From contig CAMHBH010000001.1 of the NCBI GenBank assembly GCA_946183175.1, positions 1 through 61,049 of the forward strand: a stretch of DNA of 61,049 nt. The letters run 5' to 3'. Positions 31,282 through 40,317 of this stretch are shown here, in pieces. The notes under the pieces were generated by a model that was not told the origin of the DNA, searched no databases, and was given only the letters and a program-made list of their open reading frames with translations. Every line of letters starts with the position of its first letter. Position 1 is the stretch's first letter. The DNA comes from an uncultured Oscillibacter sp. (GTDB taxonomy: Bacteria > Bacillota > Clostridia > Oscillospirales > Oscillospiraceae). Made by a program: the position numbers and the translations under genes.

Positions 31282-33054
31282 TTGAGCGGTAAAGTTGTAA
31301 AAGTATCCGGGCCGCTGGTCGTCGCGACGGGTCTCGCTGACGCGAATATGTCCGACGTGGTGCGCGTCGGCCCCCAGCGCCTGATTGGCGAAATCCTGAC
31401 CATGAAGGGCGACACCGCCTCCATTCAGGTCTACGAGGAGACTTCCGGCCTCGGCCCCGGGGCGGAAGTCGTCACGACGGGCGCGCCCATGAGCGTAGAA
31501 CTCGCCCCCGGCATGATTGAGGGCATTTACGACGGAATCCAGCGCCCGTTAGAGCGCATTGTCGAGAAAGTCGGCGCGTGTATCACCAGAGGCGTCGAAG
31601 TCCCCGCCGTCGACCGCGAGAAGAAGTGGGACTTTAAAGCAGTCGTCAAGCCCGGTACAAAGGTCATCGGCGGCGACGTTATCGGCACCGTACAGGAGAC
31701 GCCCGTCGTACTGCACAAAATCATGGTTCCGCCGAACCTCAAAGGCACCATCAAGAGTATCCAAAGTGGCTCCTTCAACGTCACGGAGACGGTAGCCGTG
31801 CTCAAAAAGGACGACGGCGACGAAATCCCGCTGACCATGACGCAGAAATGGCCCGTGCGCGTGGGGCGTCCCTACACGACCAAGTACCCGCCGAAGCGCC
31901 CGCTCTGCTCCGGACAGCGTATCATCGACACCCTGTTCCCGATTGCCAAGGGCGGCACGGCGGCGGTACCGGGCCCATTCGGCTCCGGCAAGACCGTCGT
32001 ACAGCACCAGCTCGCGAAGTGGTCTGACGTGGACATCGTGATTTACATCGGCTGCGGCGAGCGCGGGAACGAAATGACCGACGTGCTCCGCGAGTTCCCG
32101 GAACTCAAAGACCCCCGCACCGGCGAAAGCCTGATGAAACGTACTGTCCTGATTGCGAATACCTCCGACATGCCCGTCGCGGCCCGCGAGGCCTCCGTGT
32201 ACACCGGAATCACGATTGCCGAGTATTTCCGCGACATGGGCTATGACGTGGCGGTAATCGCCGATTCCACGTCCCGCTGGGCCGAGGCTTTGCGCGAAAT
32301 GTCGGGCCGTCTGGAGGAAATGCCCGGCGAGGAAGGCTACCCGGCCTATCTGGCGTCGCGTCTGGCGCAGTTCTACGAGCGCGCCGGGAGCGTGGAGTGT
32401 CTCGGCTCCGACGAGCGGCGCGGCAGTCTGACGGCGGTCGGCGCGGTGTCGCCCCCGGGCGGCGACCTCTCGGAACCCGTCTCACAGGCTACTATGCGTA
32501 TCGTCAAAGTCTTCTGGGCGCTCGATTCCTCCCTTGCGTACCGCCGCCACTTCCCCGCCATTAACTGGCTCAACTCCTACTCTCTCTATCTGGATTCCCT
32601 GAAACCGTGGTTCGACGAGAATTTCGGCGAGGCGTTCATGCAGAACCGCGCCAAGGCGATGAGTATCTTGCAGAACGAGGCGAGCTTGAATGAAATCGTG
32701 CAGTTGGTCGGCAAGGATTCGCTGTCGCCCAACGACCAGTTGACGCTTGAAACCGCCCGCATGGTGCGCGAGGACTTCTTACAGCAGAACGCCTTCACGG
32801 ACATCGACGGCTACTCCAGCTACGACAGGCAGGAGCAGTTATTAGCCATGGTTCTGGAATACGACAAGCTCTGCCGCGCCGCGATTGCCAAGGGCGCGAA
32901 CGTGATGAAGCTGTTCGCCATTCCGGTACGCGAGACCATCGGGCGCGCCAAGAGCGTACCCGCCGACCAGTACAAGGAGGCCTACGCCCAAATGCGGGCC
33001 GATATGGCACAGCAAATCGACGAAATCGCCGCGCAGGGAGGTGACAACGCGTGA
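31282..33054 (+). CDS. ntpA: V-type ATPase catalytic subunit A
   Basis: The 590-residue catalytic subunit has Walker A GPFGSGKTVVQ near residue 235, catalytic glutamate in IYIGCGERGNEM, and Walker B-side VIADSTSRWAEALREMSGRL. The long non-homologous region (about 110-185), typical of A but absent from B, is present. I place the start at TTG 31282, nine bases after AGAAGG, giving SGKVVKVSGPLVVATGL. The frame is open upstream but overlaps ntpG. The stop overlaps the ntpB start (GTGA). Confidence 0.96.
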   Translation: MSGKVVKVSGPLVVATGLADANMSDVVRVGPQRLIGEILTMKGDTASIQVYEETSGLGPGAEVVTTGAPMSVELAPGMIEGIYDGIQRPLERIVEKVGACITRGVEVPAVDREKKWDFKAVVKPGTKVIGGDVIGTVQETPVVLHKIMVPPNLKGTIKSIQSGSFNVTETVAVLKKDDGDEIPLTMTQKWPVRVGRPYTTKYPPKRPLCSGQRIIDTLFPIAKGGTAAVPGPFGSGKTVVQHQLAKWSDVDIVIYIGCGERGNEMTDVLREFPELKDPRTGESLMKRTVLIANTSDMPVAAREASVYTGITIAEYFRDMGYDVAVIADSTSRWAEALREMSGRLEEMPGEEGYPAYLASRLAQFYERAGSVECLGSDERRGSLTAVGAVSPPGGDLSEPVSQATMRIVKVFWALDSSLAYRRHFPAINWLNSYSLYLDSLKPWFDENFGEAFMQNRAKAMSILQNEASLNEIVQLVGKDSLSPNDQLTLETARMVREDFLQQNAFTDIDGYSSYDRQEQLLAMVLEYDKLCRAAIAKGANVMKLFAIPVRETIGRAKSVPADQYKEAYAQMRADMAQQIDEIAAQGGDNA

Positions 33055-34430
33055 TTCGGGAATATAAAACTGTAGAGGAAGTCGTCAGCCCCCTGATGAT
33101 GGTCCGCATGGTCGAGAACGTCACGTATGACGAACTGGTAGAAGTCGAACTGCATGACGGCTCCATCCGGCGCGGGAAGGTGCTGGAAGTCAACGGCGAC
33201 ACCGCCGTCGTACAGCTCTTCGAGAGCGCCGCCGGAATCAACCTCGCCAACGCGAAAGTGCGCTTCCTGGGCCACCCGCTGGAACTGGGCGTATCGGGCG
33301 ACATGCTCGGGCGCGTCTTCAACGGCATGGGCCAGCCCATCGACGGCGGCCCCGACATCCTCCCGGAGGAGTACCGCGACATCAACGGCCTGCCCATGAA
33401 CCCCGCCGCCCGCGACTACCCCAACGAGTTTATTCAGACGGGCGTCTCGACCATCGACGGCCTGAATACGCTCGTCCGCGGACAGAAATTGCCCATTTTC
33501 TCCGGCTCCGGCCTCCCGCACGCCAACCTCGCCGCGCAGATTGCCCGGCAGGCGAAAGTATTGGGCGACGAGGGCTCCAATTTCGCCGTCGTATTCGCGG
33601 CCATCGGTATCACGTTCGAGGAATCCGAATTTTTCGTGAGCGAGTTCCGCCGCACGGGCGCCATTGACAGAACGGTGCTGTTTTCCAATCTGGCCAACGA
33701 CCCCGCCGTCGAGCGTATTTCCACGCCGCGTATGGCCCTGACTGCCGCCGAGTACCTGGCGTTCGAGAAGAAAATGCACGTCCTCGTCATCATGACCGAT
33801 ATCACGAACTACGCCGAGGCCCTGCGCGAAGTCTCCGCCGCCAAGAAGGAAGTACCGGGCCGTCGCGGCTTCCCCGGCTACCTCTATACCGACCTCGCCA
33901 CCCTCTACGAGCGCGCCGGACGCCGTTTAGGCAATCCCGGCTCCATCACCATGATTCCCGTGCTCACCATGCCCGAGGACGACAAAACGCACCCCATCCC
34001 CGACCTGACCGGATACATCACCGAGGGACAGATTATCCTTTCCCGCGCGCTGTACCGTCAGGGGATTCATCCCCCGGTGGACGTGTTGCCTAGTTTGTCG
34101 CGTCTGAAAGACAAGGGCGTCGGCAAGGGCAAGACCCGCGAAGACCACGCCGGCACCATGAACCAGCTCTTTGCCGCCTACTCCACCGGCAAGGACAACA
34201 AGGAACTTATGAGCATTCTGGGCGAGGCCGCGCTGACGCCGACCGATTTGCTCTACGCCAAATTCGCGGACGAGTTCGAGCGCCGCTACGTGAACCAGGG
34301 CTACGAGGAAAACCGTTCCATTGAGGAGACGCTGAATCTCGGCTGGGAGCTGTTGAGCATTCTTCCCAAGTCCGAACTCAAGCGCGTCAAGCCCGAACTG
34401 ATTGAGCGCTACTGGCCCAAGAAGGACTGA
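33051..34430 (+). CDS. ntpB: V-type ATPase subunit B
   Basis: The 459-residue non-catalytic partner of A begins at GTG 33051, after GGGAGGTG, overlapping the ntpA stop. It has the typical degenerate P-loop GSGLPHANLAAQIARQA, then VFAAIGITFEE, PGRRGFPGYLYTDLATLYER and GSITMIPVLTMPEDD. Length and motifs are those of V/A-type B rather than F-type beta. Confidence 0.96.
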   Translation: MIREYKTVEEVVSPLMMVRMVENVTYDELVEVELHDGSIRRGKVLEVNGDTAVVQLFESAAGINLANAKVRFLGHPLELGVSGDMLGRVFNGMGQPIDGGPDILPEEYRDINGLPMNPAARDYPNEFIQTGVSTIDGLNTLVRGQKLPIFSGSGLPHANLAAQIARQAKVLGDEGSNFAVVFAAIGITFEESEFFVSEFRRTGAIDRTVLFSNLANDPAVERISTPRMALTAAEYLAFEKKMHVLVIMTDITNYAEALREVSAAKKEVPGRRGFPGYLYTDLATLYERAGRRLGNPGSITMIPVLTMPEDDKTHPIPDLTGYITEGQIILSRALYRQGIHPPVDVLPSLSRLKDKGVGKGKTREDHAGTMNQLFAAYSTGKDNKELMSILGEAALTPTDLLYAKFADEFERRYVNQGYEENRSIEETLNLGWELLSILPKSELKRVKPELIERYWPKKD

Positions 34431-34443
34431 GGAGGGGGAAACC

Positions 34444-35142
34444 ATGCCGAATGTCACGGTAAGCCCTACCAGAATGGAACTCACCCGCCTGAAGGGGAAA
34501 CTCCGTACCGCGCAGCGCGGACACAAGTTACTCAAGGACAAGCGGGACGAACTCATGAAGCAGTTTCTCGACACCGTGCGGGAAGTGCGGGCCCTGCGCG
34601 CCGAAGTCGAACAGGATTTGATGGCCGTACACGCTTCTTTCACCGTGGCGTCGGCCCTGATGAGCGCGCAGGCAATCCAGCAGGCCCTCATGTACCCCAA
34701 GCAGAGCGTCGAACTGACCATGAGCACGCAGAATATCATGTCGGTGAATGTCCCGGTGTACCACTTTGAGACGAAAACGAAGTCGGACGCCGACATCTAC
34801 CCGTACGGTTTCGCGGACACCTCCGGCGAACTCGACGACGCCGTAGACGCGCTCGGGAAGGTATTCCGGAAGATGTTGAAGCTGGCGCAGATTGAGAAGG
34901 CCGCGCAGTTAATGGCGGAAGAAATCGAAAAGACCCGCCGCCGCGTCAACGCGCTGGAATACGTCATGATTCCCAACACGCAGGAGAGCATTCGCTATAT
35001 CACCATGAAGCTCGACGAGAATGACCGCGCCACCACGACGCGCCTGATGAAAGTCAAGGACATGATTTTGAAAGAGGCTATCGACGAGCGCCGGGAGCGC
35101 AACGCGGAGGCGCTGGCGGATTCCGGGAGCGTACAGGCCTGA
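34444..35142 (+). CDS. ntpD: V-type ATPase subunit D (central shaft)
   Basis: The 232-residue coiled-coil shaft protein starts PNVTVSPTRMELTRLKGKL, with family segments RGHKLLKDKRDELMKQF and RRRVNALEYVMIPNTQESI. ATG 34444 follows AGGAGGGGG. It is the last gene of the operon; no ntpJ-like K+ transporter follows. Confidence 0.95.
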   Translation: MPNVTVSPTRMELTRLKGKLRTAQRGHKLLKDKRDELMKQFLDTVREVRALRAEVEQDLMAVHASFTVASALMSAQAIQQALMYPKQSVELTMSTQNIMSVNVPVYHFETKTKSDADIYPYGFADTSGELDDAVDALGKVFRKMLKLAQIEKAAQLMAEEIEKTRRRVNALEYVMIPNTQESIRYITMKLDENDRATTTRLMKVKDMILKEAIDERRERNAEALADSGSVQA

Positions 35143-35155
35143 CACAACAAAACAG

Positions 35156-35190
35156 GCGGCGTTGTCTGGGGAATCTCCGGACAGCGCCGC
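35156..35190 (+). terminator. Likely terminator of the V-ATPase operon
   Basis: GCGGCGTTGTCTGG pairs with CCGGACAGCGCCGC (two G-U pairs) around a seven-base loop. The tail TTAAAT is only weakly T-rich. Confidence 0.6.
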
Positions 35191-35239
35191 TTAAATGCAG
35201 AAAGTTACGAAATCCGGTGAATTTCCGTGAGGTTAGAAT

Positions 35240-35786
35240 ATGCAAAACGGTGAGATTGTGGATTTGTCGTCCGCCCCGTGGGCTATGCACGAGTTTTTCG
35301 CCGGGAGCGGCCTCGTGTCCTACGGACTGAAGGGAATGTTCAGGCCCGTATGGGCCAACGACATCAGCGCGCAGAAGGCCGCCGTATATTCCGCCAATCT
35401 CCCTTCCGGACACTTCCAGCTCGCCGATATTAAGAACATCAGCGGACAGGACTTGCCGCCCGCCCATTTGTCGTGGGCTAGCTTCCCCTGTCAGGACTTA
35501 TCCCTCGCCGGCTCCATGGGCGGCATTTACGCGCCGCGCAGTGGCCTGGTGGCCCGAAGGCGGGAGCAGTAAGCAGTATCTGGTCGTCCAGCGGGACGGG
35601 GACGTTCACGCCCGGCTTTTGACTGTCCGGGAGGCCGCGCGGCTGATGGGCGCGCCGGATTCGTTCCGGCTCCCCGGCAGTGACAACGACGGCTACCGGG
35701 CCATGGGCGACGCGGTGGCGGTACCCGTCACGCGCTTTTTGGGAGAGCGGTTTTTGTCTAAGATTGCGGAGGCGTTTTACGGCTAG
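35240..35786 (+). pseudogene. Decayed DNA (cytosine-5) methyltransferase
   Basis: The 5' part (from ATG 35240, after GAGG) encodes the Dcm N-terminus: motif I HEFFAGSGLVSYGLKG, the ANDIS acidic motif, and the catalytic Pro-Cys motif ASFPCQDLSLAG. It reaches RSGL and then jumps near 35541 into another frame. That frame encodes the C-terminal end: GGSSKQYLVVQRDGDVHARL, then TVREAARLMGAPDSFRL and GYRAMGDAVAVPV (motifs IX-X). About 150-200 residues, including motifs VI and VIII and the target-recognition region, are missing. A single internal deletion with frame change explains this. It cannot encode an active enzyme. Confidence 0.85.
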
Positions 35787-36001
35787 TCCGGAGGAGAGAC
35801 TGAAGGCGTTCCAGGCCGAGAATCACATTTCGACAAGGGGGCCGCTTTCTTTCGTGGTTCAGTTCACGCGTCTGGCGGAGAAACGGGGATTTCCAGACGG
35901 GCGGAAAGGGGCAGATTGCCGGATTGGGCGGCGCGATTTGGATAAACCCGGACGCGCCGCCTGTTTCTTATGTGATGTTGACCGTATTGATTTCGTTATG
36001 A
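35787..36001 (+). pseudogene. Remnant of the methyltransferase partner gene, probably a restriction enzyme
   Basis: Directly after the methyltransferase stop, one frame reads SPEERLKAFQAENHISTRGP and LSFVVQFTRLAEKRGFP. The neighbouring frame then reads GGKGQIAGLGGAAIWINPD up to a TGA at 35999-36001. The pattern, RGPL..VV..TR...GFP followed by GxGQxxGLGxAA, recalls the N-terminus of DUF4928-type putative restriction enzymes that often sit beside Dcm; this is from memory and unverified. There is no start codon and at least one frameshift, so it is dead. The 3' end overlaps the facing ribbon-helix-helix gene. Confidence 0.5.
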
Positions 36002-36195
36002 TAAAAACCTACGTTGATATCCTTATCGGCGGAGGTTTCGATTTTTTCCTGCTCCTGTGCCCACGCTGAGAGAATTTTTTCCGCCATTTTGGAAGGCGTC
36101 CATTCTCGCCGTTCTGCTTCGCGGTCAATCGCGTTTTTTGTTTCCGCCGTCATGCGAATCGTCATGACAGCGGTTTTTTTCGCCTTCTCCTTCAT
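35968..36195 (-). CDS. Ribbon-helix-helix (Arc/CopG-like) DNA-binding protein
   Basis: The 75-residue protein opens basic (MKEKAKKTAVMTIRMTAETK) and contains the beta strand VMTIRM, followed by two helices (KNAIDREAERR and SKMAEKILSAWAQEQ), the ribbon-helix-helix layout. ATG 36195 is preceded at nine bases by AAGGAA; a GTG at 36204 is less well placed. Repeated ATTGTAAC boxes lie between it and the rightward DUF697 gene, so it may repress both. It could be an antitoxin or a plasmid/phage-type regulator. Confidence 0.7.
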   Translation of the reverse strand: MKEKAKKTAVMTIRMTAETKNAIDREAERREWTPSKMAEKILSAWAQEQEKIETSADKDINVGFYHNEINTVNIT

Positions 36196-36217
36196 ACCGT
36201 ACACTTCCTTTGATTAC

Positions 36218-36276
36218 ATTGTAACTGAATTGTAACCTTTTTCTCCTTGACAGAATACGATTACAAGAGTTACAAT
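36218..36276. promoter_or_regulatory. Operator region with three ATTGTAAC boxes and a rightward promoter
   Basis: ATTGTAAC occurs at 36218-36225 and 36229-36236, one helical turn (11 bases) apart, and inverted at 36269-36276. The promoter TTGACA (36247-36252), 18 bases, TACAAT (36271-36276) faces the DUF697 gene, and the third box covers its -10. The layout suggests repression by the neighbouring ribbon-helix-helix protein. Confidence 0.65.
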
Positions 36277-36363
36277 GATTACATTAGAGAACGTGGCAAA
36301 TGATGGAATAGCGCGGGGCTACGTCGCTTCATGCGTGGCCTGCAAAAGAAAGGAGACCGAAAA

Positions 36364-36714
36364 ATGACATCCAGTCAACGGAAGAAATGCGAGACAATCA
36401 TTCATAGCGCAAGCGTAGCGGCTGCCGGAGCCGCCGCAGGATTGGCGCAGATTCCGGGAGCCGATAACGCCGCAATTATACCGATTCAAGTTGCCATGAT
36501 AGTTTCTTTGGGAAAGGTATTCGGCAGGGAGTTGACAGAAAACGCCGCGACCGCTCTTCTCGGAACGGCGACAGCTTCTACTGTCGGAAGAGGTGTTTCG
36601 CAATTTCTGGTGGGATGGATTCCGGGCTTGGGAAACGCCATCAACGCAGGCACAGCCGCCAGTATAACGGAGGCGCTGGGCTGGACGATAGCCAACCGAT
36701 TTGATGACGATTGA
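36364..36714 (+). CDS. Small DUF697-like membrane-associated protein
   Basis: The 116-residue protein is Ala/Gly-rich with amphipathic hydrophobic helices. It matches the DUF697 domain that follows the GTPase domain in some Era-like proteins: QIPGADNAAIIPIQVAMIVS, LGKVFG and GWIPGLGNAINAGTAASITE. No GTPase domain is present. ATG 36364 follows AAAGGAG. The function is unknown. It stands alone behind a promoter overlapped by candidate operators, in a stretch of lower GC than its surroundings. Confidence 0.7.
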   Translation: MTSSQRKKCETIIHSASVAAAGAAAGLAQIPGADNAAIIPIQVAMIVSLGKVFGRELTENAATALLGTATASTVGRGVSQFLVGWIPGLGNAINAGTAASITEALGWTIANRFDDD

Positions 36715-36802
36715 TGATGTCGCTTCTCCGTGTGATTTTGGATATCCTGAACGGGCTAATACCAGAATTTTACCGGAGTTGCGCGGGACTGCATAGCATG
36801 GA

Positions 36803-36840
36803 ATGGTACTGCCTGTGAAAAACGGGCAGTACCATCATTT
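36803..36840 (+). terminator. Terminator of the DUF697 gene
   Basis: A perfect 11-bp stem, ATGGTACTGCC with GGCAGTACCAT, encloses an 11-base loop and is followed by CATTTTG. Confidence 0.7.
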
Positions 36841-36989
36841 TGCGTATTGGCCCCTCCGTCGTTGCGCGTACGGCGGGGAGGCTGAAAGCCGGGCTTTTTC
36901 GATTTTCCGTCGGAAGTTCCCCGTTTGAACGGGAGGGATGACAGCAGGGCCAGCGGGTGCCTTGTAAGAATCTCTTTACGCATACCTCC

Positions 36990-37017
36990 TTGACTTTCGG
37001 GCCGCTTATGGTATAAT
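36990..37017 (+). promoter_or_regulatory. Promoter of the 37 kb hybrid kinase
   Basis: TTGACT (36990-36995), a 16-base spacer and TATAAT (37012-37017) lie 65 bases before the start. Confidence 0.7.
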
Positions 37018-37081
37018 GCAAACTGGTTTAGTAGGAAAACGCTTCGGTATCAGTGGCGCATTTTGAGGAGGCGAATCTGTG

Positions 37082-40000
37082 ATGGACACGGAAAATCTTT
37101 CCGGGCGGAGCGCGAAACTTTTTTTGACCGTCATTGTCGGCGGCGTTGTCATCGCCGCGGCGCTTGTTCTGACGACCCTTCTGATGGGACAGAGCGCCCG
37201 CCGCGCTACGGAGGAAGCGGTTCGTATGGTCAGCGACTTCTACCTGCAGGAGCTGGCCGGACGCCGGGAACAGGTTGTGTCCTCCAATCTGAGCGACAAT
37301 ATCTCCAACATGCGCGCGGCGATTGCACTGCTGGACGGGGAGGCCTTGTCCGACGCGGAAAGTCTGCGGGCCTGGCAGGCGCGCATGAAGAGGCTGTACA
37401 ATCTGGAAAAATTCGCCTTCGTGGACGCGGACGGCCTGGTTTATACCTCTCTGGGGACGGAAAACACAATCGGCGAATACCATTTTGACTATAACGCTAT
37501 CCGCGAACCGGAGATTTCCATAAAGAATCTGGAAAGCGACAGCAAAAAGGTCGTCATCGCCATTCCGATTGACCGGATTCCCTTTCAGGGTCAGACGCTT
37601 GTGGCGTCCTTCATGGAAATCGGCATGAACCGCCTGCTGGAGGGCGTGTCGATTCAGACGAACGCCAACAACGCCACATTCTGCAATCTCTACTACGAAA
37701 ACGGGATTCCGCTGACAGGCGTGGTACTCGGCGGCCTGTCCGACGGCAGCAACCTTCTGACTTCCCTGCAAGAGGCCGAATTTACGAAACGCGGTTCCCT
37801 CGCGCAGATTGAGGACGATTTCCGGAACAGCCGGGAGGGCATGATTCGCTTTACCTATCACGGAGCCGCCGAAAACATGTATTACATCCCCGTGGCGAAC
37901 ACCAACTGGATGCTCACCTACTTGATTCGGGAAAGCGTGATAAGCGACCGGATTCAGCCGATTTCCGACGGCATTGTCGCGCGCAGTCTCGCGCAGACAA
38001 TGCTCACTATCGCGGCCCTGCTCGCGGTGTTCTCCGTTATCGTCCACCAGAGCCGCAAAGAGGCCGCCCTTACGATGGAGCGGGAAACCATAGAGGCGGA
38101 GAACCGCGTAAAGCGGCAGGAGTTGGAAACGCGCCTGGAGCTACAGAATCAGCTTCTGGAGCAGGAGCGCCAGAACGATACCATGCGTATTCTGCACGGA
38201 ATGCTCCATTCCGGGCCGTGGTTCATGGACTTCGACGAAAACGGCGTCATGACCGGCGTGACGTGGACGGAGACATTCCGTCAAATGCTCGGCTACCAAA
38301 ACCAGGAGGATTTCCCGGACAGGCTGGAATCGTGGTCCGACTTACTGCACCCCGACGACAAGGAGCGTGTCCTGCAAGAATATCACGACACCATCCGGGA
38401 TTATACCGGGCAGAAGGTTTACGATGTGCAGTACCGCCTACTGACCAAGAACCGGGGCTGGCGCTGGTTCCACGCGGTGGGACAGCTCACGCGCCGCCCC
38501 GACGGAAGCCCGATTACCTACATTGGAATCTTTGTGGACATCACGGAGCAGAAGGACATGGAACGCAGTCTCGCCGAACAGCGGGAGTCTCTGAAAAACG
38601 CGTTGGAGCAGGCGGAACAGGCCAACGCCGCGAAAACGTCCTTCCTGTCCTCCATGAGCCACGAAATCAGGACGCCCATGAACGCCATCATCGGCCTGGA
38701 CAGTATCGCGTTGAAAGACCCCGGCCTCACGGAGCGCACCAGGGAGCATTTGGAGAAAATCGGCGGGAGCGCGAAGCACCTGCTGGGGCTGATTAACGAC
38801 ATCCTGGACATGAGCCGCATTGAAAGCGGGCGCATGACCCTGAAAAACGAGGAGTTTTCGTTCCGGGAAATGCTGGAACAGATTAACACCATGATTCACG
38901 GACAGTGCCAGAGCAAGGGACTGCGCTATGACTGCCAGATTACCGGCCATGTGGACGACTACTACATCGGCGACGACATGAAGCTCAAACAGGTTCTTAT
39001 CAACATCCTGGGCAACGCCGTCAAGTTCACGCCCTCCGGCGGGGCCGTGACGTTCCTCGTGGAGCCGCAGACCCGTTTCGAGCGGAACGCCGCCATGCGC
39101 TTTGTCATAAAAGATACGGGTATCGGCATGGACAAAGCCTACCTTCCGAAAATCTTTGACGCCTTCTCCCAGGAGGACGAGAACAAGGCCAATAAATACG
39201 GCAGTACCGGACTGGGCATGGCCATCACGAAGAACATCGTGGAGATGATGAACGGCAACATCACGGTGGACAGCGAAAAGGGCGTCGGTTCGACGTTCAC
39301 CGTCACCGTCACGCTGAGGACTTCCGACAGGATAGAGCGCGGAGCCAAAGAACTCCGCCCGCAGGATATGCGCGTCCTGATTGTCGACGACGACCCCGTC
39401 GCCCGCGAACACGCGCGGCTGGTTCTGGAGGAAGTGGGAATCGCGTCCGATTCCTGCCAAAGCGGAGACGAAGCCCTCACCATGCTGGAAGTGGCGTACG
39501 CCCGGCGGGCCGCCTACAATTTGATTCTGGTCGATTTGCGCATGCCGGAGGAAAACGGCGTGGACGTGACCCGGAGAATCCGCGCGCTTTATAACGGCGA
39601 GTCCACGATTATTATCCTGACCGCCTATAACTGGGACGACATCATCGACGAGGCCATGGAGGCCGGCGTGGACAGCTTCATGTCAAAGCCGCTGTTCGCC
39701 TCGGAGGTCGTGCGGGAGTTTCACCAGGCGATTCAGCGGAAGAACCTCGGGCGCGAAGAGGTGCGCAAGGCGGATTTGAAGGGGCGTCACATTCTGCTCG
39801 CGGAAGATATGCCGATTAACGCCGAAATCATGATAGAGCTGTTGGAAATGCGGGAAATGAACGTCGACCACGCGGAAAATGGTCAAATGGCCGTCAATCT
39901 GTTCTCGCAGAGCCCGGAGAACGCCTACGACGCGATACTGATGGACGTACGAATGCCTGTCATGGACGGCCTGAGGGCAGCCGAAACGATTCGGGCGCTC

Positions 40001-40171
40001 AACCGCCCCGACGCGAAGACTGTCCCCATCATTGCCATGACGGCCAACGCGTTCGACGAAGACGTGCAGCGCTCCTTACAGGCCGGCATGAATGCCCATC
40101 TTTCAAAGCCTGTGGAGCCGGAGCGACTTTTTGAGACTTTGGAGCAGCTAATCCGCGGCGACAGGCCATAA
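37082..40171 (+). CDS. Hybrid sensor histidine kinase with two receiver domains
   Basis: The protein is 1029 residues. One membrane helix (about 12-34), a roughly 260-residue outside sensor and a second helix (about 300-325) lead into a coiled coil. Then come a PAS domain (about 375-485, ending YIGIFVDITEQK), a HisKA box with the phosphorylated His in SMSHEIRTPMNAI, and an ATPase domain with NILGNAVKFTPSGG and GLGMAI. Two receivers follow, with Asp in LILVDLRMPEE and ILMDVRMPVMDG. There is no output domain, so signal goes to an unlinked partner. GAGGAGG precedes the start; GTG 37079 is an alternative start. Confidence 0.93.
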   Translation: MDTENLSGRSAKLFLTVIVGGVVIAAALVLTTLLMGQSARRATEEAVRMVSDFYLQELAGRREQVVSSNLSDNISNMRAAIALLDGEALSDAESLRAWQARMKRLYNLEKFAFVDADGLVYTSLGTENTIGEYHFDYNAIREPEISIKNLESDSKKVVIAIPIDRIPFQGQTLVASFMEIGMNRLLEGVSIQTNANNATFCNLYYENGIPLTGVVLGGLSDGSNLLTSLQEAEFTKRGSLAQIEDDFRNSREGMIRFTYHGAAENMYYIPVANTNWMLTYLIRESVISDRIQPISDGIVARSLAQTMLTIAALLAVFSVIVHQSRKEAALTMERETIEAENRVKRQELETRLELQNQLLEQERQNDTMRILHGMLHSGPWFMDFDENGVMTGVTWTETFRQMLGYQNQEDFPDRLESWSDLLHPDDKERVLQEYHDTIRDYTGQKVYDVQYRLLTKNRGWRWFHAVGQLTRRPDGSPITYIGIFVDITEQKDMERSLAEQRESLKNALEQAEQANAAKTSFLSSMSHEIRTPMNAIIGLDSIALKDPGLTERTREHLEKIGGSAKHLLGLINDILDMSRIESGRMTLKNEEFSFREMLEQINTMIHGQCQSKGLRYDCQITGHVDDYYIGDDMKLKQVLINILGNAVKFTPSGGAVTFLVEPQTRFERNAAMRFVIKDTGIGMDKAYLPKIFDAFSQEDENKANKYGSTGLGMAITKNIVEMMNGNITVDSEKGVGSTFTVTVTLRTSDRIERGAKELRPQDMRVLIVDDDPVAREHARLVLEEVGIASDSCQSGDEALTMLEVAYARRAAYNLILVDLRMPEENGVDVTRRIRALYNGESTIIILTAYNWDDIIDEAMEAGVDSFMSKPLFASEVVREFHQAIQRKNLGREEVRKADLKGRHILLAEDMPINAEIMIELLEMREMNVDHAENGQMAVNLFSQSPENAYDAILMDVRMPVMDGLRAAETIRALNRPDAKTVPIIAMTANAFDEDVQRSLQAGMNAHLSKPVEPERLFETLEQLIRGDRP

Positions 40172-40179
40172 GGCACCTC

Positions 40180-40212
40180 GCCCTCCCCCGTTTGCGCGGG
40201 GGAGGGCTTTTG
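40180..40212 (+). terminator. Terminator of the hybrid kinase
   Basis: GCCCTCCCCCG pairs perfectly with CGGGGGAGGGC around TTTGCG, then TTTTG. Confidence 0.9.
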
Positions 40213-40249
40213 CCGCCGCCTGCGCTGCCATACGTCAGCGTATTTTTGC

Positions 40250-40278
40250 TTGACCTGATTTCGCGGATGTGCTATTAT
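40250..40278 (+). promoter_or_regulatory. Promoter of the fliB-like gene
   Basis: TTGACC (40250-40255), 17 bases, TATTAT (40273-40278), 39 bases before the start. Confidence 0.72.
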
Positions 40279-40317
40279 CAGCCCGGAGATGATTCTTCCT
40301 GAACCGGAGGCGTTTTC

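Larger units (their letters stand above)
36715..37081. other. Intergenic stretch before the hybrid kinase
   Basis: It holds the terminator at 36803-36840 and the kinase promoter at 36990-37017. Between them (about 36840-36980) is GC-rich sequence with imperfect palindromes (for example CCCCTCC..GGCGGGG) that looks like non-coding interspersed sequence. I see no gene in it. Confidence 0.6.

Noticed and set aside
36756..37021. Small leftward frames before the hybrid kinase
   Set aside because: They overlap the terminator and kinase promoter and read as low-complexity, basic peptides of intergenic repeats.
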